Source: SURF-55 sp040755195 (lineage in GTDB: Bacteria; Bacillota; Desulfotomaculia; Desulfotomaculales; Ammonificaceae). From it: a stretch of DNA of 17,202 nt. The position numbers were made by a program, and so were the translations under genes. Numbering within the stretch: position 1 is the first letter of the stretch; each line of letters starts with the position of its first letter. The stretch lies in contig JBFMBL010000053.1 in assembly GCA_040755195.1 (NCBI GenBank), positions 1 through 17,202 of the forward strand. The letters are read 5' to 3'. Positions 1 to 8,632 of the stretch are shown one piece after another. Under the pieces are notes generated by a model, which had not been told where the DNA came from, ran no database searches, and worked only from the letters and a program-made list of their open reading frames with translations.

Positions 1-58
1 CCCCGTCCATTATACCATATCTTTCCTCGTTGCACTAATCGCCAGCCGATCTCCAAAC

Positions 59-283
59 CTACCATATGCGCCGGCCCCAGGTCAGGCGCCGTTTGCCCCA
101 GATCCCCAGATAGAGCATCTCCAAAATTCCGAGGGTATTGACCACCAGAAGGACCACGAACCACCCCCGGTGATCGTTGCGGGCGGCCCGCCAGAGCGCC
201 AGCCCCTTCCAAAAAAGCGTCCAGACCACGACGGCAGCCAGGATCCAGGGATTTTTAAGCTGCTGCGTAATTAGTTCAATCAT
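59..283 (-). CDS. DUF5652 family small membrane protein
   Basis: This encodes a 74-residue protein with two hydrophobic segments, about residues 10-30 and 43-62, joined by a short basic loop (RAARNDHRG). The pattern WKGLALWRAAR followed by WFVVLLVVNTLGILEMLYL is that of the DUF5652 family of small two-segment membrane proteins, which has no assigned function. The ATG is preceded by an AAGGGGG ribosome-binding site with about 7 nt spacing, which supports the start. The C-terminus is basic (KRR, RR). It stands alone, about 180 bases downstream of the uspA-like gene on the same strand. Family membership is recalled from the motif pattern; the function is unknown. Confidence 0.8.
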   Translation of the reverse strand: MIELITQQLKNPWILAAVVVWTLFWKGLALWRAARNDHRGWFVVLLVVNTLGILEMLYLGIWGKRRLTWGRRIW

Positions 284-460
284 TCAGCGTCCCCCTTCTC
301 TACTTTAAGATACCCAGGCGGGAATTAATCCAACGCTAAGGCGGGAACAACCGACAACATCATGTACTCTACGGTGTGTTTTGAAAGCTTAAGATCCGAG
401 AACGAACCCGTGTTAACGGTAAGACTGGGAAAGAACATGGCCGTCTGCCGCGGTCCGGTT

Positions 461-922
461 TTAACGAACTAAAAGCACCGGGCACGGCGCCGCTTGGAGC
501 ACCTTGCCGCTCACGCTCCCTAACAAAAGCTCCTTCAGCATTCCCAAACCCCGCCGGCCCATCACAATCACCTCGTAACCTTCCTTTGCGGCGTATTCCG
601 TAATCGCCTGGGCGGGATCCCCGATCTGCACAAGACTCTCTACGCCTATGCCGGCTGTTTCCGCAAGTTCCGCGGCCTGTTTTGCCTGGCTTACTACCTC
701 TTCCGCCTTTTTCAGTACCTCATCTTCCGCCTTCCTTTCCGCATCTTCGACCTGCTGGCTGGTGACCAGGGGCCCGTACCCAAAAACCGGATTGATTAGG
801 GGCACTACCGTAATGAGAGAAATCCGCGCGCCGGGATTCCCCGAGGCCATCCGTACCGCCTCTCCTACCGCCCTTAAGGCGTTTTCAGACCCGTCCACCG
901 CAACGAGGATTTTATTATACAT
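461..922 (-). CDS. Universal stress protein, UspA family, ATP-binding type
   Basis: This is a 153-residue single-domain Usp protein. The N-terminus MYNKILVAVDGSENALRA is the typical first beta-strand and loop. Near the C-terminus, residues 122-136 hold G-RR-G-(9 residues)-G-S, the G-2x-G-9x-G-S/T signature of the nucleotide-binding Usp class, followed by the closing strand PCPVLLVR. The start is placed at the ATG ending at 922 because GGAGGTG lies 6 nt upstream; a further upstream in-frame GTG would overlap that site. Usp proteins are soluble cytoplasmic dimers linked to survival under stress and energy limitation; the client or signal here is unknown. No convincing promoter or terminator was found. 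The 176 bases between this gene and the DUF5652 gene hold nothing I recognise. Confidence 0.93.
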   Translation of the reverse strand: MYNKILVAVDGSENALRAVGEAVRMASGNPGARISLITVVPLINPVFGYGPLVTSQQVEDAERKAEDEVLKKAEEVVSQAKQAAELAETAGIGVESLVQIGDPAQAITEYAAKEGYEVIVMGRRGLGMLKELLLGSVSGKVLQAAPCPVLLVR

Positions 923-1076
923 TGCCCACACCTCCACAAGTATTAATACATCTTTACTTCTAAAATTCCTTTCTTAACATAACGGAACGGGGAATAATAA
1001 TCGTTGCGGCAAAGCAAAACTGGAAAAGATCATCCAGCACGGGTATAGTCTTTCTAAGAGACCACCCTGAAATTAG

Positions 1077-1108
1077 GTCCGACGTCCGATGTCCGAGGTC
1101 CGACGTCA
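1077..1108. repeat. Heptanucleotide tandem array (GTCCGAN)
   Basis: The run reads gtccgac, gtccgat, gtccgag, gtccgac, then a partial gtcagg: four and a half copies of a 7-nt unit with a variable last base. It lies in the roughly 300-base gap between the diverging usp and malQ genes (923-1220). Apart from this array I see no gene or clear promoter in that gap. It belongs to the period-7 repeat class also found at 5821, 7411, 8633, 10112, 15274 and 15322. Confidence 0.8.
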
Positions 1109-1220
1109 GGAACAAGGGGACAAAGTACAAATCCCGAAAATGACCCTGTAGCATCGAAGCTATTTTCATAATCTGCTGGTGCCGCTTGCGGCATGAACAA
1201 CTAAACGGAGATGATTGCCT

Positions 1221-3266
1221 TTGTCTGATACAGAACTCCGCCTGCTCCGCCACCTGGCCCGGCTTAACGGCGTGGAGACCGGCTACCGGGATTATACGGG
1301 CAAGCGCCGGTACGCTTCACCGGATACGCTGCTCGCCGTCCTGCGGGCGCTGGGAACGCCGGTGGAGAATCTGGCTTGCGTTCCCGGCGCGCTCCGGGAA
1401 CGCAAGCAGGATAAGTGGCGGCGCTGCCTCAATCCGGTGGTGATCGCACGGGACAAGGAGCCCGTCCTTCTTGAGTTGCGCCTGCCCGCCGCTCAAGCCG
1501 ACGTTTCCGCCATGTGCCGGCTGGCGCCGGAAAAAGGCAGGGCGCGGAGCTGGACCTGCCGCCTGTCGCACCTTCCTGTATTGCGCGGGGCCACTGTCGA
1601 AGGCGTCGGTTACGTGGTCAGGGCGTTACCTCTTCCTAAACTACCCTTTGGATATCACCGTTTCACGCTGAGCCTCCCCGGCCACTCCTGCGAAACACTG
1701 GTCATTACCGCCCCAAGCCAGGCTTATTTCCTGCCCGGTGGGACCGGCCGCATCTGGGGGGCTTTCTCCCCGGTCTACGCCCTGCGCTCCGGAGGAAGCT
1801 GGGGCGCGGGTGATCTCAGTGACCTGAAGAACCTGCAGCGTTGGGTGCAAACGCTCGGGGGCGGTTTTGTAGCTACCCTCCCGCTGCTGGCCGCCTTTCT
1901 GGACGAGCCGTTTGACCCAAGCCCGTACGCGCCGGTCAGCCGCCTTTTCTGGAACGAGTTTTACCTGGACGTGGCCTCAATTCCCGAAATAAGGCAGTGC
2001 CCGCCGGCGCAGGAACTGGTTGAATCCACGGCGTTGCGCCAGGATACGGCATCGCTGCAGGAAGCTCAGTTGGTGGATCACCGCCGCGGCATGGCGCTAA
2101 AACGCAACGTCCTTGAGCACCTGGCCCGCTGGTACTTTTCAAGGAACCCGCGCCGACAGGCCGCCCTGGAGCGATGGGTTTCCGAGTACCCATCCGTGCA
2201 GGATTACGCCCGTTTTCGTGCGGCAACCGAGCGGCAGCACGCAGGCTGGCCGGCCTGGCCTGAAAGGATGCGGGACGGCGTCATCCGGGAAGGGGAGTAC
2301 GACCCGGAGGTCGAGCGCTATCACCTGTTCGTCCAGTGGCTGGTACACCGCCAGCTCAAAGGCCTTTCGGCGAAGGATAAACAGCGCAACCCGGGTTTGT
2401 ACCTCGACTTTCCACTCGGTGTTCACGGCGCCGGATACGACGTCTGGCGCGAGCGCAGCGTTTTCGCCTTGAACGCCAGTACAGGCGCTCCACCTGACAA
2501 CCTTTTCACCGGGGGCCAGGACTGGGGTTTCCCTCCCTTCCACCCGGAACGGCTGCGGGAGCAGGGGTATCGTTACTATATCGACTGTCTCCGCCACCAC
2601 CTCCGGCACGCCGGCATCCTACGCCTGGACCACGTAATGGGGCTGCATCATCTTTTCTGGATACCTGCAGGTTTACGTGCGCACGAAGGCGTTTACGTGC
2701 GCTACCACGCCAAAGAGTTTTACGCTATCCTGGCCCTTGAATCCAACCGCCACCGCGCCATCATCGTGGGGGAGGACCTGGGCACAGTGCCGCGCTACGT
2801 CCGGGCCGCGATGGTCCGGCACCGGTTGCTTCCGATGTACGTGCTGCCGTTTGAATTCACCGACGACCGTAAGGCGCTGCGTCCCGTCCCCTCCCGTGGC
2901 ATAGCGAGCCTTAACACGCACGACATGCCGCCTTTTGCGGCCTTCTGGGAATCGCTCGACGCGGAAAGCCGCATGTCTTTGTGTGCCTTTCTTCAGGAAA
3001 AAGGCTTGCTTCAAGCACCCACGGAGGACGCCGCAACCGTCCTGAAGGCTTGTCTGTTCTACCTTGCCGCCAGCCCGGCGCCCATCATCTTGGTAAACCT
3101 GGAGGATTTGTGGCTTGAAAAAGCACCTCAAAACCTTCCGGGCACCGGTGTAGATACCCCAAACTGGCGGCGAAAGGCGCGTTACGCCCTCGAAGAATTC
3201 ACCCGGTTACCCGAAGTGCTCGCGATACTGCGGGAGGTTAACCGCCTGAGGAAAAAGACCAGATAG
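1221..3266 (+). CDS. malQ: 4-alpha-glucanotransferase (amylomaltase), GH77
   Basis: This 681-residue enzyme transfers alpha-1,4-glucan segments between maltodextrins (disproportionation) in cytoplasmic glycogen/starch metabolism. The GH77 barrel begins near residue 185 (RIWGAFSPVYALRS) and contains FDPSPYAPVSRLFWNEFYLDV-type acceptor-site sequence. By analogy with family structures, D470 in LRLDHVMG is the nucleophile, E518 in GEDLGTVP the acid/base and D568 in NTHD the third carboxylate. The first 180 residues or so are an extra N-terminal domain, so the length resembles E. coli MalQ rather than the roughly 500-residue Thermus form. There is no ATG start: TTG at 1221 is chosen because GGAGATGAT (1207-1215) is a near-perfect Shine-Dalgarno with 5 nt spacing. 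TTG at 1215 is the alternative (683 aa). It probably works with the GH57 enzyme directly downstream. Confidence 0.93.
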   Translation: MSDTELRLLRHLARLNGVETGYRDYTGKRRYASPDTLLAVLRALGTPVENLACVPGALRERKQDKWRRCLNPVVIARDKEPVLLELRLPAAQADVSAMCRLAPEKGRARSWTCRLSHLPVLRGATVEGVGYVVRALPLPKLPFGYHRFTLSLPGHSCETLVITAPSQAYFLPGGTGRIWGAFSPVYALRSGGSWGAGDLSDLKNLQRWVQTLGGGFVATLPLLAAFLDEPFDPSPYAPVSRLFWNEFYLDVASIPEIRQCPPAQELVESTALRQDTASLQEAQLVDHRRGMALKRNVLEHLARWYFSRNPRRQAALERWVSEYPSVQDYARFRAATERQHAGWPAWPERMRDGVIREGEYDPEVERYHLFVQWLVHRQLKGLSAKDKQRNPGLYLDFPLGVHGAGYDVWRERSVFALNASTGAPPDNLFTGGQDWGFPPFHPERLREQGYRYYIDCLRHHLRHAGILRLDHVMGLHHLFWIPAGLRAHEGVYVRYHAKEFYAILALESNRHRAIIVGEDLGTVPRYVRAAMVRHRLLPMYVLPFEFTDDRKALRPVPSRGIASLNTHDMPPFAAFWESLDAESRMSLCAFLQEKGLLQAPTEDAATVLKACLFYLAASPAPIILVNLEDLWLEKAPQNLPGTGVDTPNWRRKARYALEEFTRLPEVLAILREVNRLRKKTR

Positions 3267-3373
3267 TTTGAATCAAGAAAAACGAAAGGCTGATTGACCG
3301 CCAAAGCGTATTCGTTTCTTTCTACTGGTTAAACTGTTTGACAGCACCCAGCCAGAGGAGGAAATGTACCGAA

Positions 3374-5809
3374 GTGAACCGGTGCGTTTGCATTCACGGC
3401 CATTTTTACCAGCCGCCGCGGGAAAACCCGTGGCTCGAAGACATAGAACTCCAGGATTCCGCCTATCCCTACCACGACTGGAACGAAAGGATCTCTGCCG
3501 AGTGCTACATACCGAACAGCGCCTCGCGCATTCTGAACGGGAAAGGCCGGATACAAAGCATTGTCAACAACTACAGTAAAATCAGCTTCGATTTCGGCCC
3601 GACCTTGCTCGACTGGCTGGAAACCGCAGAACCTGAAGTCTACCGGATGGTGATTGAGGCCGACCGGGAAAGCCGGGAGAGCTTTTCGGGGCACGGCTCG
3701 GCCATGGCCCAGGCTTATAACCACATAATCATGCCACAGGCAAACCGGCACGATAAATACACGCAGATACTGTGGGGGGTGCGGGATTTCGAGATCCGCT
3801 TCGGCCGGCGGCCTGAAGGAATGTGGCTTCCCGAAACCGCGGTGGATCTGGAAACCCTGGATATAATGGCGGAACAGGGAATTGTTTTCACCATTCTCGC
3901 CCCTTTCCAGGCGCGGCGGGTGCGCAGGATCGGAACCAGGACCTGGGAGGATTTGGCCCACGGGTGCATTGACACGACAATGCCTTACAAGGTCCGCCTG
4001 CAAGCCTCGGGGCGGGAAATAAACATCTTCTTTTACAACGCCCCGGTATCCAGCGCCGTTGCCTTCGAAAACCTTCTCAGCAACGGGGAATACTTTGCCC
4101 GCCGGTTGATCGGCAGCTTCAGGATGGGAGGAGCCGGGTCACAACTGGTAAACATCGCCACGGATGGTGAAACTTACGGACACCACCACCGGCACGGCGA
4201 TATGGCACTCGCCTACGCCCTTGATTATATCGAAAAGAACAAGCTCGCGCGGCTTACCAATTACGCCGAATACCTCGAACGAAACCCGCCCACCCACGAG
4301 GTCGAAATAATTGAAAACACCTCCTGGAGCTGCGCCCACGGGACGGAGCGGTGGCGCAACAACTGCGGCTGTAATTCCGGCGTGCGGCCGGGCTGGAGCC
4401 AGGCATGGCGGGCGCCGCTTCGCGAGGCCCTTAACTGGCTCCGGGACACCCTGATCCCCAAGTTCGAAAAGCAGGCGGGGCTCCTTCTCAAAGATCCCTG
4501 GGCGGCGCGAAACGATTACATTACTGTGGTTCTCGATCGATCACCGAAGAACACGGACCGTTTCCTCGAAGAGCATGCCCTGCGGAAACTTGAACCCCTG
4601 GAACAGGTGAAGGCTTTAAAACTATTGGAACTGCAGCGGCATGCGATGTTGATGTACACAAGCTGCGGTTGGTTTTTCGACGATGTATCCGGGATTGAAA
4701 CAATTCAGGTTATCCGGTACGCCGGCCGCGTGATCCAGCTTGCGCAGGAGCTTTTCAGGGCAAAACTGGAACCCCGCTTCCTCGAAATGCTCGAACAGGC
4801 GAAAAGCAACGTCCCTGCGTACCAAAACGGCGCCGTTATATTTGAAAGGCGCGTCCGGCCGTCAATGGTCGACCTGCCGAAGGTCGGCGCCCATTACGCC
4901 ATCAGCTCGCTCTTTGAGCAATACGGGGAAAAAGCACGGATCTTCTGTTATACCGTTGAACGGCAGGATTACCGGAACCTGGTGGCAGGGAACGCGAAGC
5001 TGATGGTAGGAAGGGCGCGAATCACCTCGGAGATCACGCGGGAATCAGCTTCGCTAAGCTTTGCGGCGCTTTACTTCGGCTATCACAACGTACACTGCGG
5101 CATCCGGGTTCACCGGGACTCCGATGAGGAATCGTACCGCAGGATGGTGCTTGAAGTCACCGCAGCCTTCGACCGGGCCGACCTCCCCGAGGTAATCCGT
5201 CAGCTTGACCATTATTTCAAGGGTATCACCTACTCCTTAAAACAGCTTTTCCGGGACAAGCAGCGCAAAATCCTAAGCATTATTCTGGACTCCACACTCG
5301 ATGAAGTTGAAGCCGACTTCCAGCGGACTTACGAAAACCACGCCTCACTGATGCGGTTTTTAAAAGACCTGGGCGCTCCGCAGCCCAAGGCGCTTCACAC
5401 GGCGGCCGAATTCGTGCTCAATACCAACCTACGCCGCGCCCTCGCGAACGAGCCGCTGAACCTCGATCGTATCAACACCCTTATGAGCGAGGCCAGGAGA
5501 TGGAACGTCCCGCTTGACCGCGCGGGCCTCGCGTACGCCTTAAAAAAAAGTCTCGAACGCATGGCGGTAAAATTACGCGCAACACCTGACGATCTGATTC
5601 TTCTTAAGAATCTTGAAGCGGCTACCGGTCTTGCCGCTTCACTGCCTTTTGACATCGACTTCTGGAAGGTCCAAAACATTTACTACGAACTGCTGCAAAC
5701 GGTGTGCACCGATTTCAAAAAAAGGGCCGCGCAGGGAGATGAAGAGGCACAGGAATGGCTTGACTATTTCACCGTCCTCGGTGACAATCTGCGCGTGAAA
5801 CGGGCATAA
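3374..5809 (+). CDS. Glycoside hydrolase family 57 protein with DUF3536
   Basis: This 811-residue protein starts with CIHGHFYQPPRENPW, the HxHxxxP first conserved region of GH57. E154 in MWLPETAVD is the probable nucleophile region, and D264 in TDGETYGHHH the probable acid/base, both by family analogy. The middle segment around SWSCAHGTERWR and the long helical C-terminal half match the GH57-DUF3536 architecture, which differs from the shorter GH57 amylases and branching enzymes. The substrate is probably an alpha-glucan, but exact specificity cannot be read from sequence. No signal peptide is seen, so it should be cytoplasmic. GTG at 3374 is chosen because the family homology begins there and AGGAGG lies 12 nt upstream, a slightly long spacing; TTG at 3338 would add 12 unlikely residues. 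It follows malQ by about 107 bases, likely the same unit. Confidence 0.88.
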   Translation: MNRCVCIHGHFYQPPRENPWLEDIELQDSAYPYHDWNERISAECYIPNSASRILNGKGRIQSIVNNYSKISFDFGPTLLDWLETAEPEVYRMVIEADRESRESFSGHGSAMAQAYNHIIMPQANRHDKYTQILWGVRDFEIRFGRRPEGMWLPETAVDLETLDIMAEQGIVFTILAPFQARRVRRIGTRTWEDLAHGCIDTTMPYKVRLQASGREINIFFYNAPVSSAVAFENLLSNGEYFARRLIGSFRMGGAGSQLVNIATDGETYGHHHRHGDMALAYALDYIEKNKLARLTNYAEYLERNPPTHEVEIIENTSWSCAHGTERWRNNCGCNSGVRPGWSQAWRAPLREALNWLRDTLIPKFEKQAGLLLKDPWAARNDYITVVLDRSPKNTDRFLEEHALRKLEPLEQVKALKLLELQRHAMLMYTSCGWFFDDVSGIETIQVIRYAGRVIQLAQELFRAKLEPRFLEMLEQAKSNVPAYQNGAVIFERRVRPSMVDLPKVGAHYAISSLFEQYGEKARIFCYTVERQDYRNLVAGNAKLMVGRARITSEITRESASLSFAALYFGYHNVHCGIRVHRDSDEESYRRMVLEVTAAFDRADLPEVIRQLDHYFKGITYSLKQLFRDKQRKILSIILDSTLDEVEADFQRTYENHASLMRFLKDLGAPQPKALHTAAEFVLNTNLRRALANEPLNLDRINTLMSEARRWNVPLDRAGLAYALKKSLERMAVKLRATPDDLILLKNLEAATGLAASLPFDIDFWKVQNIYYELLQTVCTDFKKRAAQGDEEAQEWLDYFTVLGDNLRVKRA

Positions 5810-5820
5810 TCAGTAGGCGA

Positions 5821-5877
5821 GTCGCGAGTCACGAGTCACGATTTCCGAGAAACCAGAAACGGGGTTGCGAGTTGCGG
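5821..5877. repeat. Degenerate heptanucleotide repeats after the GH57 gene
   Basis: Positions 5821-5841 read gtcgcga, gtcacga, gtcacga, and 5864-5877 read gttgcga, gttgcgg. These are 7-nt units of the same general form as the other period-7 arrays in the window. They fill the space between the GH57 stop and the yedF promoter. No clear rho-independent terminator is visible for the malQ-GH57 unit. Confidence 0.65.
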
Positions 5878-5901
5878 GTTACCCTTATTCCATTTTGTTA
5901 T

Positions 5902-5931
5902 TTGACTTAAAACAGTAAAGAAAGATATTCT
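5902..5931 (+). promoter_or_regulatory. Sigma-A-type promoter of yedF
   Basis: TTGACT at 5902-5907 and TATTCT at 5926-5931 are separated by 18 bp, close to the sigma-A consensus. The predicted transcript start near 5938 leaves a leader of about 45 nt before the yedF ATG at 5984. Confidence 0.65.
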
Positions 5932-5983
5932 AAATGAAACAACTCATCTGAAAAGTGCCATGCATTCGTTAGGAGGCGCTCGC

Positions 5984-6589
5984 ATGTCTGAAATCGATGC
6001 GCGCGGTAAACCCTGCCCTCAACCGGTACTCCTCGTAAAACAGAAGGCGGATGCCGGTGAAGCGAGGTTTGTTATCTTAGTCGACAACCGGGCCGCAGTC
6101 GAAAACGTAAGGCGTTACGGGGAGAAATGCGGGTACCATACCGCGGTAACAGAACTTGAAGGGCACTGGCGCATTACGGGGGAAAAAGCTGACGTCGCGG
6201 AAACCGGGGATGACAAACAGTCCTGCGCGTTGGCGGCACAGGAAACCGTAAAACCATCGCCGGTGCTTGTAATCATTTCCGAAGCCCTCGGGCGCGATAA
6301 CGAGGAACTCGGACGAAGACTGACGAACATCTTTATCAGTACCCTGGCGGTTAACGACACGCAGCCTCAGAAAATCATCCTGATGAATGCAGGCGTTAAA
6401 TTAGCGTGCGAAGGATCCATGGTGCTGGAGGCAATGGGCGACCTCCAAGAAAAGGGTGTTGAGGTCCTGGCCTGTGGAACCTGCCTCAACTTTTTCAACC
6501 TTAATCACGCCTTGCGCGTTGGACGCCCGGCGGACGCCTATGAAATCGTAAATATCATGCTTAGAAACGCCACTCTCATTATAGGTTAG
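5984..6589 (+). CDS. yedF: Selenium metabolism protein YedF (TusA domain + DsrE domain)
   Basis: This 201-residue two-domain protein has an N-terminal TusA/SirA-like domain with the C11-P-Q-P motif (DARGKPCPQPVLLVKQ) and, after a linker near residues 70-90, a DsrE-like domain. That domain carries two cysteines, C164 and C167, in EVLACGTCLNFF. This fusion is the family annotated as selenium metabolism protein YedF, whose members occur mainly in selenium-using genomes. TusA homology suggests carriage of sulfur or selenium as a persulfide-type adduct, but the biochemical role is unproven. The ATG at 5984 has AGGAGG at 5971-5976 with 7 nt spacing; the ATG at 5960 lies upstream of that site and is rejected. 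The gene is monocistronic by spacing, with its own promoter, and is followed 39 nt later by hairpin element A. The Sec-containing DsbA gene about 8 kb away makes a selenium role more plausible. Confidence 0.9.
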   Translation: MSEIDARGKPCPQPVLLVKQKADAGEARFVILVDNRAAVENVRRYGEKCGYHTAVTELEGHWRITGEKADVAETGDDKQSCALAAQETVKPSPVLVIISEALGRDNEELGRRLTNIFISTLAVNDTQPQKIILMNAGVKLACEGSMVLEAMGDLQEKGVEVLACGTCLNFFNLNHALRVGRPADAYEIVNIMLRNATLIIG

Positions 6590-6628
6590 TTTTGCAACAG
6601 CATCCTTCAAAAATAGATCAACCGCCAA

Positions 6629-6709
6629 TCCAGCACTCAACGAATCACTGTATATGGTTAAGTAGGAAGGCGATCATTAGCTACTATGCAAATCGTGTTG
6701 AGTGCCGGA
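6629..6709 (+). repeat. Hairpin element A (3' of yedF)
   Basis: The element is 81 bp with terminal inverted repeats TCCAGCACTCAA (6629-6640) and TTGAGTGCCGGA (6698-6709), with one G:U-type difference in the right arm. An inner pair agtag/ctact lies in the core. It begins 39 nt after the yedF stop. It is a diverged copy of element D (12429-12509) in inverted orientation, with the same length. The similarity runs about 20 nt beyond the left end and 13 nt beyond the right end. Confidence 0.88.
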
Positions 6710-6793
6710 CAAGAACGCCATAAATCAAGAAAACGAATATGTAACAACAGGTAAATTACTATTACTAAGCGCCGATTTTCATCCTTCCGTAGG

Positions 6794-6812
6794 TGCGGGC
6801 CAAAGGCCTGCA
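6794..6812 (+). other. Small hairpin in the 312-base gap between yedF and the next gene
   Basis: TGCGGGCC and GGCCTGCA (8 pairs, one G:U) flank an AAA loop. There is no following U-run, so it is not a standard terminator. Besides this and element A, the 6590-6901 gap shows no gene; a TATTAATAT stretch near 6830 could be part of a promoter but lacks a clear -35. Confidence 0.35.
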
Positions 6813-6901
6813 TGGGCTACTCCTAAGAAAGTATTAATATTGCCTACTCACTAAAAGGATATCGGGCCTCTTACGGCGAAAAAGGTGGCAGGAGGGTGAA
6901 T

Positions 6902-7333
6902 ATGCGCAAATTTTTCAGCGGAATGAGTTATTTCACCACACTTGTCGTACCGATAGCGGTGGCACTGTTAATAGCCGTGATCGCCGTAACACATCCCCAA
7001 TGGCCCCGTATTTACTTTATCGTTGCCTTCCTTGCCGCGCTTATTCTTCTTCCCGGGATCACCCTCGGGCTGAAACTGGGATGCACCCCGCTGGATGATG
7101 TGAAGGTGATTTTCTGCGGGGTTGGCGCGCCGGGTGTGATCAGAGTCCGCCTCGAAAACGGCCAGGTCGTAGGTTACCCCCACAAGGAATTATACGCCCT
7201 TTATCTCGACGGCGTGGTGAAAGAAGGTGAGCTTCTTCTCCTTCGTTTTCTTGAACACGACATCCTCAGTTGGAAGTCCCTAGACAAAGAGGTCTCTATT
7301 CAGGGTCAGAATTCATCCAGCACTCAACTCTGA
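6902..7333 (+). CDS. Two-segment membrane protein of unknown function; 3' end supplied by a repeat element
   Basis: This 143-residue protein has two hydrophobic helices, about residues 10-27 and 37-56, then a cytoplasm-type tail of about 85 residues. The tail contains VRLENGQVVGYPHKELYALYLDGVV and a leucine-rich stretch (GELLLLRFLEHD). I do not recognise the family. The ATG at 6902 is chosen because GGAGG at 6891-6895 lies 6 nt upstream; GTG at 6896 overlaps the site. The last 13 or so codons (SIQGQNSSSTQL) and the TGA are encoded by the shared flank and left arm of element B (from about 7296). The identical sequence occurs, inverted, at 10133-10247, where it is non-coding. The original C-terminus has therefore probably been replaced, and the protein may be truncated or simply re-ended. 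Confidence 0.7.
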   Translation: MRKFFSGMSYFTTLVVPIAVALLIAVIAVTHPQWPRIYFIVAFLAALILLPGITLGLKLGCTPLDDVKVIFCGVGAPGVIRVRLENGQVVGYPHKELYALYLDGVVKEGELLLLRFLEHDILSWKSLDKEVSIQGQNSSSTQL

Positions 7334-7410
7334 TATATAGGACAACGTTTCTTTCGAAGGTAAAGATACTGCCAAACGACATCTTGCCGAATACCGGCTT
7401 GAGTGCTGGA
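7316..7410 (+). repeat. Hairpin element B (overlaps the 3' end of the membrane-protein gene)
   Basis: This 95-bp element has perfect 12-bp terminal inverted repeats TCCAGCACTCAA (7316-7327) and TTGAGTGCTGGA (7399-7410), and an inner pair cgttt/aaacg. By eye it is identical, in reverse complement, to element C (10133-10227). The identity extends left to about 7296, giving at least 115 bp. The stop codon of the upstream gene lies inside it. Confidence 0.92.
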
Positions 7411-7431
7411 CAGTATTCAGTAGTCAGAATA
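7411..7431. repeat. Heptanucleotide array next to element B
   Basis: cagtatt, cagtagt, cagaata: three 7-nt units directly abutting the right end of element B. The matching side of element C has the related units cagtagt, cagtagt, cagaaaa on the opposite strand (10112-10132). Confidence 0.6.
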
Positions 7432-7509
7432 GAAGGGGAACTTAGGATAGTCTTCTGAATTCGGACTTGAAACCCGTGCCTGAATAGTTACGTTCCGACT
7501 TGCCCGGGG

Positions 7510-8531
7510 TTAAGTGTCGGATTGCGTTTCCGCCGGTTGAACCGTTCCCACACTGAACGCCTGCCGCACCTTCCCTTCGATTTCCCGGCAAACATCCGGG
7601 TGTTCCTTCAGGTATTCCCGGACGTTGTCCCTGCCCTGTCCCAGCCTTTCATCACCGTAAGAATACCACGTGCCGCTTTTTGTTATCAGTTTCAGCTCGA
7701 CGGCGGCGTCCAGGAGGCTTCCCTCCTTGGATATTCCTTCCCCGTAAAGGACATCGAACTCCGCCTGTCTGAAAGGCGGCGCCATTTTATTCTTTACCAC
7801 CTTGGCCCGGACACGGCTGCCTATCCTTTCGGTACCCTGCTTGAGGTCCTCAATCTTGCGTATCTCAAGCCTCACCGAGGCGTAAAACTTGAGCGCCCGA
7901 CCGCCGGGTGTGGTTTCGGGGTTGCCGAACATCACCCCTACCTTTTCGCGAATCTGGTTGATGAAGATGGCGGTTGTCCGGGACTTACTGATAACGCCCG
8001 TCAGTTTGCGAAGGGCCTGGGACATCAACCTGGCCTGCAACCCTACGTGAATATCCCCCATTTCGCCTTCGAGCTCCGCCCGCGGTACCAGAGCAGCAAC
8101 GCTGTCTATCACGACAATGTCGACTGCGCTGCTCCGCACCAGTGCTTCGGCAATCTCCAGCGCTTGCTCCCCGGTATCCGGCTGCGCCACCAGGAGGTTG
8201 TCCACATCAACGCCGAGACGCTTCGCGTAAGCGGGGTCCAAAGCATGCTCGGCGTCGATGAAAGCGGCCACACCTCCCCCACGCTGCGCTTCGGCAATGG
8301 CATGAAGCGCCACCGTTGTCTTACCGGAAGACTCCGGCCCGAAGATCTCCACCACCCGCCCGCGCGGCAACCCGCCTACACCGAGGGCCAGGTCCAAGGC
8401 GATGGACCCGGTGGGGATAACCTCCACCTGAAAACGCCCGGTCACTTCCCCCAGGCGCATAATCGCACCCTTTCCGAACTGTCGCTCGATTTGAAGGAGC
8501 GCGGTATCCAGCATTTTTTGCCGGTCGCTCA
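7510..8531 (-). CDS. recA: Recombinase RecA (start codon cut by the assembly gap)
   Basis: RecA is the ATP-dependent strand-exchange protein and LexA co-protease of homologous recombination and SOS. Visible motifs are Walker A GPESSGKT, the DAEHALDP segment, Walker B VDIVVIDSVAALVPRAE, and the L2 region INQIREKVG..GNPETTPGGRALKFY; the C-terminal domain is complete and ends in a short tail. The ATG at 8514 would give 334 aa, but the reading frame continues upstream as S-D-R-Q-K-M, and the two bases at 8530-8531 are TG directly after the N-run. The true start is therefore almost certainly an NTG codon at 8532-8530, giving an N-terminus like that of Peptococcaceae RecA (M-S-D-R-Q-K) and 340 aa. 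The ribosome-binding site, promoter and any SOS box are in the gap. recX, a frequent downstream neighbour, is absent; element B and a heptamer array occupy that side. Confidence 0.97.
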
Positions 8532-8631
8532 NNNNNNNNNNNNNNNNNNNNNNNNNNNNNNNNNNNNNNNNNNNNNNNNNNNNNNNNNNNNNNNNNNNNN
8601 NNNNNNNNNNNNNNNNNNNNNNNNNNNNNNN
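8532..8631. other. Assembly gap (100 N)
   Basis: There are exactly 100 N characters, the usual placeholder for a scaffold gap of unknown size. It lies between recA and cinA and is bordered on the right by a heptamer array, so a repeat probably broke the assembly. The recA promoter and first start-codon base are lost in it. Confidence 0.95.
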
Positions 8632-8632
8632 G

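Noticed and set aside
403..416. LexA-box-like sequence CGAAC-N4-GTTAA
   Set aside because: Only one half-site is exact, and it lies downstream of usp rather than at a promoter, so it is probably chance.
1034..1041. Lone TCCAGCAC resembling the left end of the hairpin elements
   Set aside because: The CTCAA part and any right arm are missing; an 8-base match is expected by chance.
960..1253. Minus-strand 97-codon open frame between usp and malQ
   Set aside because: It crosses the heptamer array and the malQ start, and has no ribosome-binding site or recognisable features.
7270..7458. Plus-strand 62-codon open frame across element B
   Set aside because: It overlaps the real gene and is made of repeat sequence.
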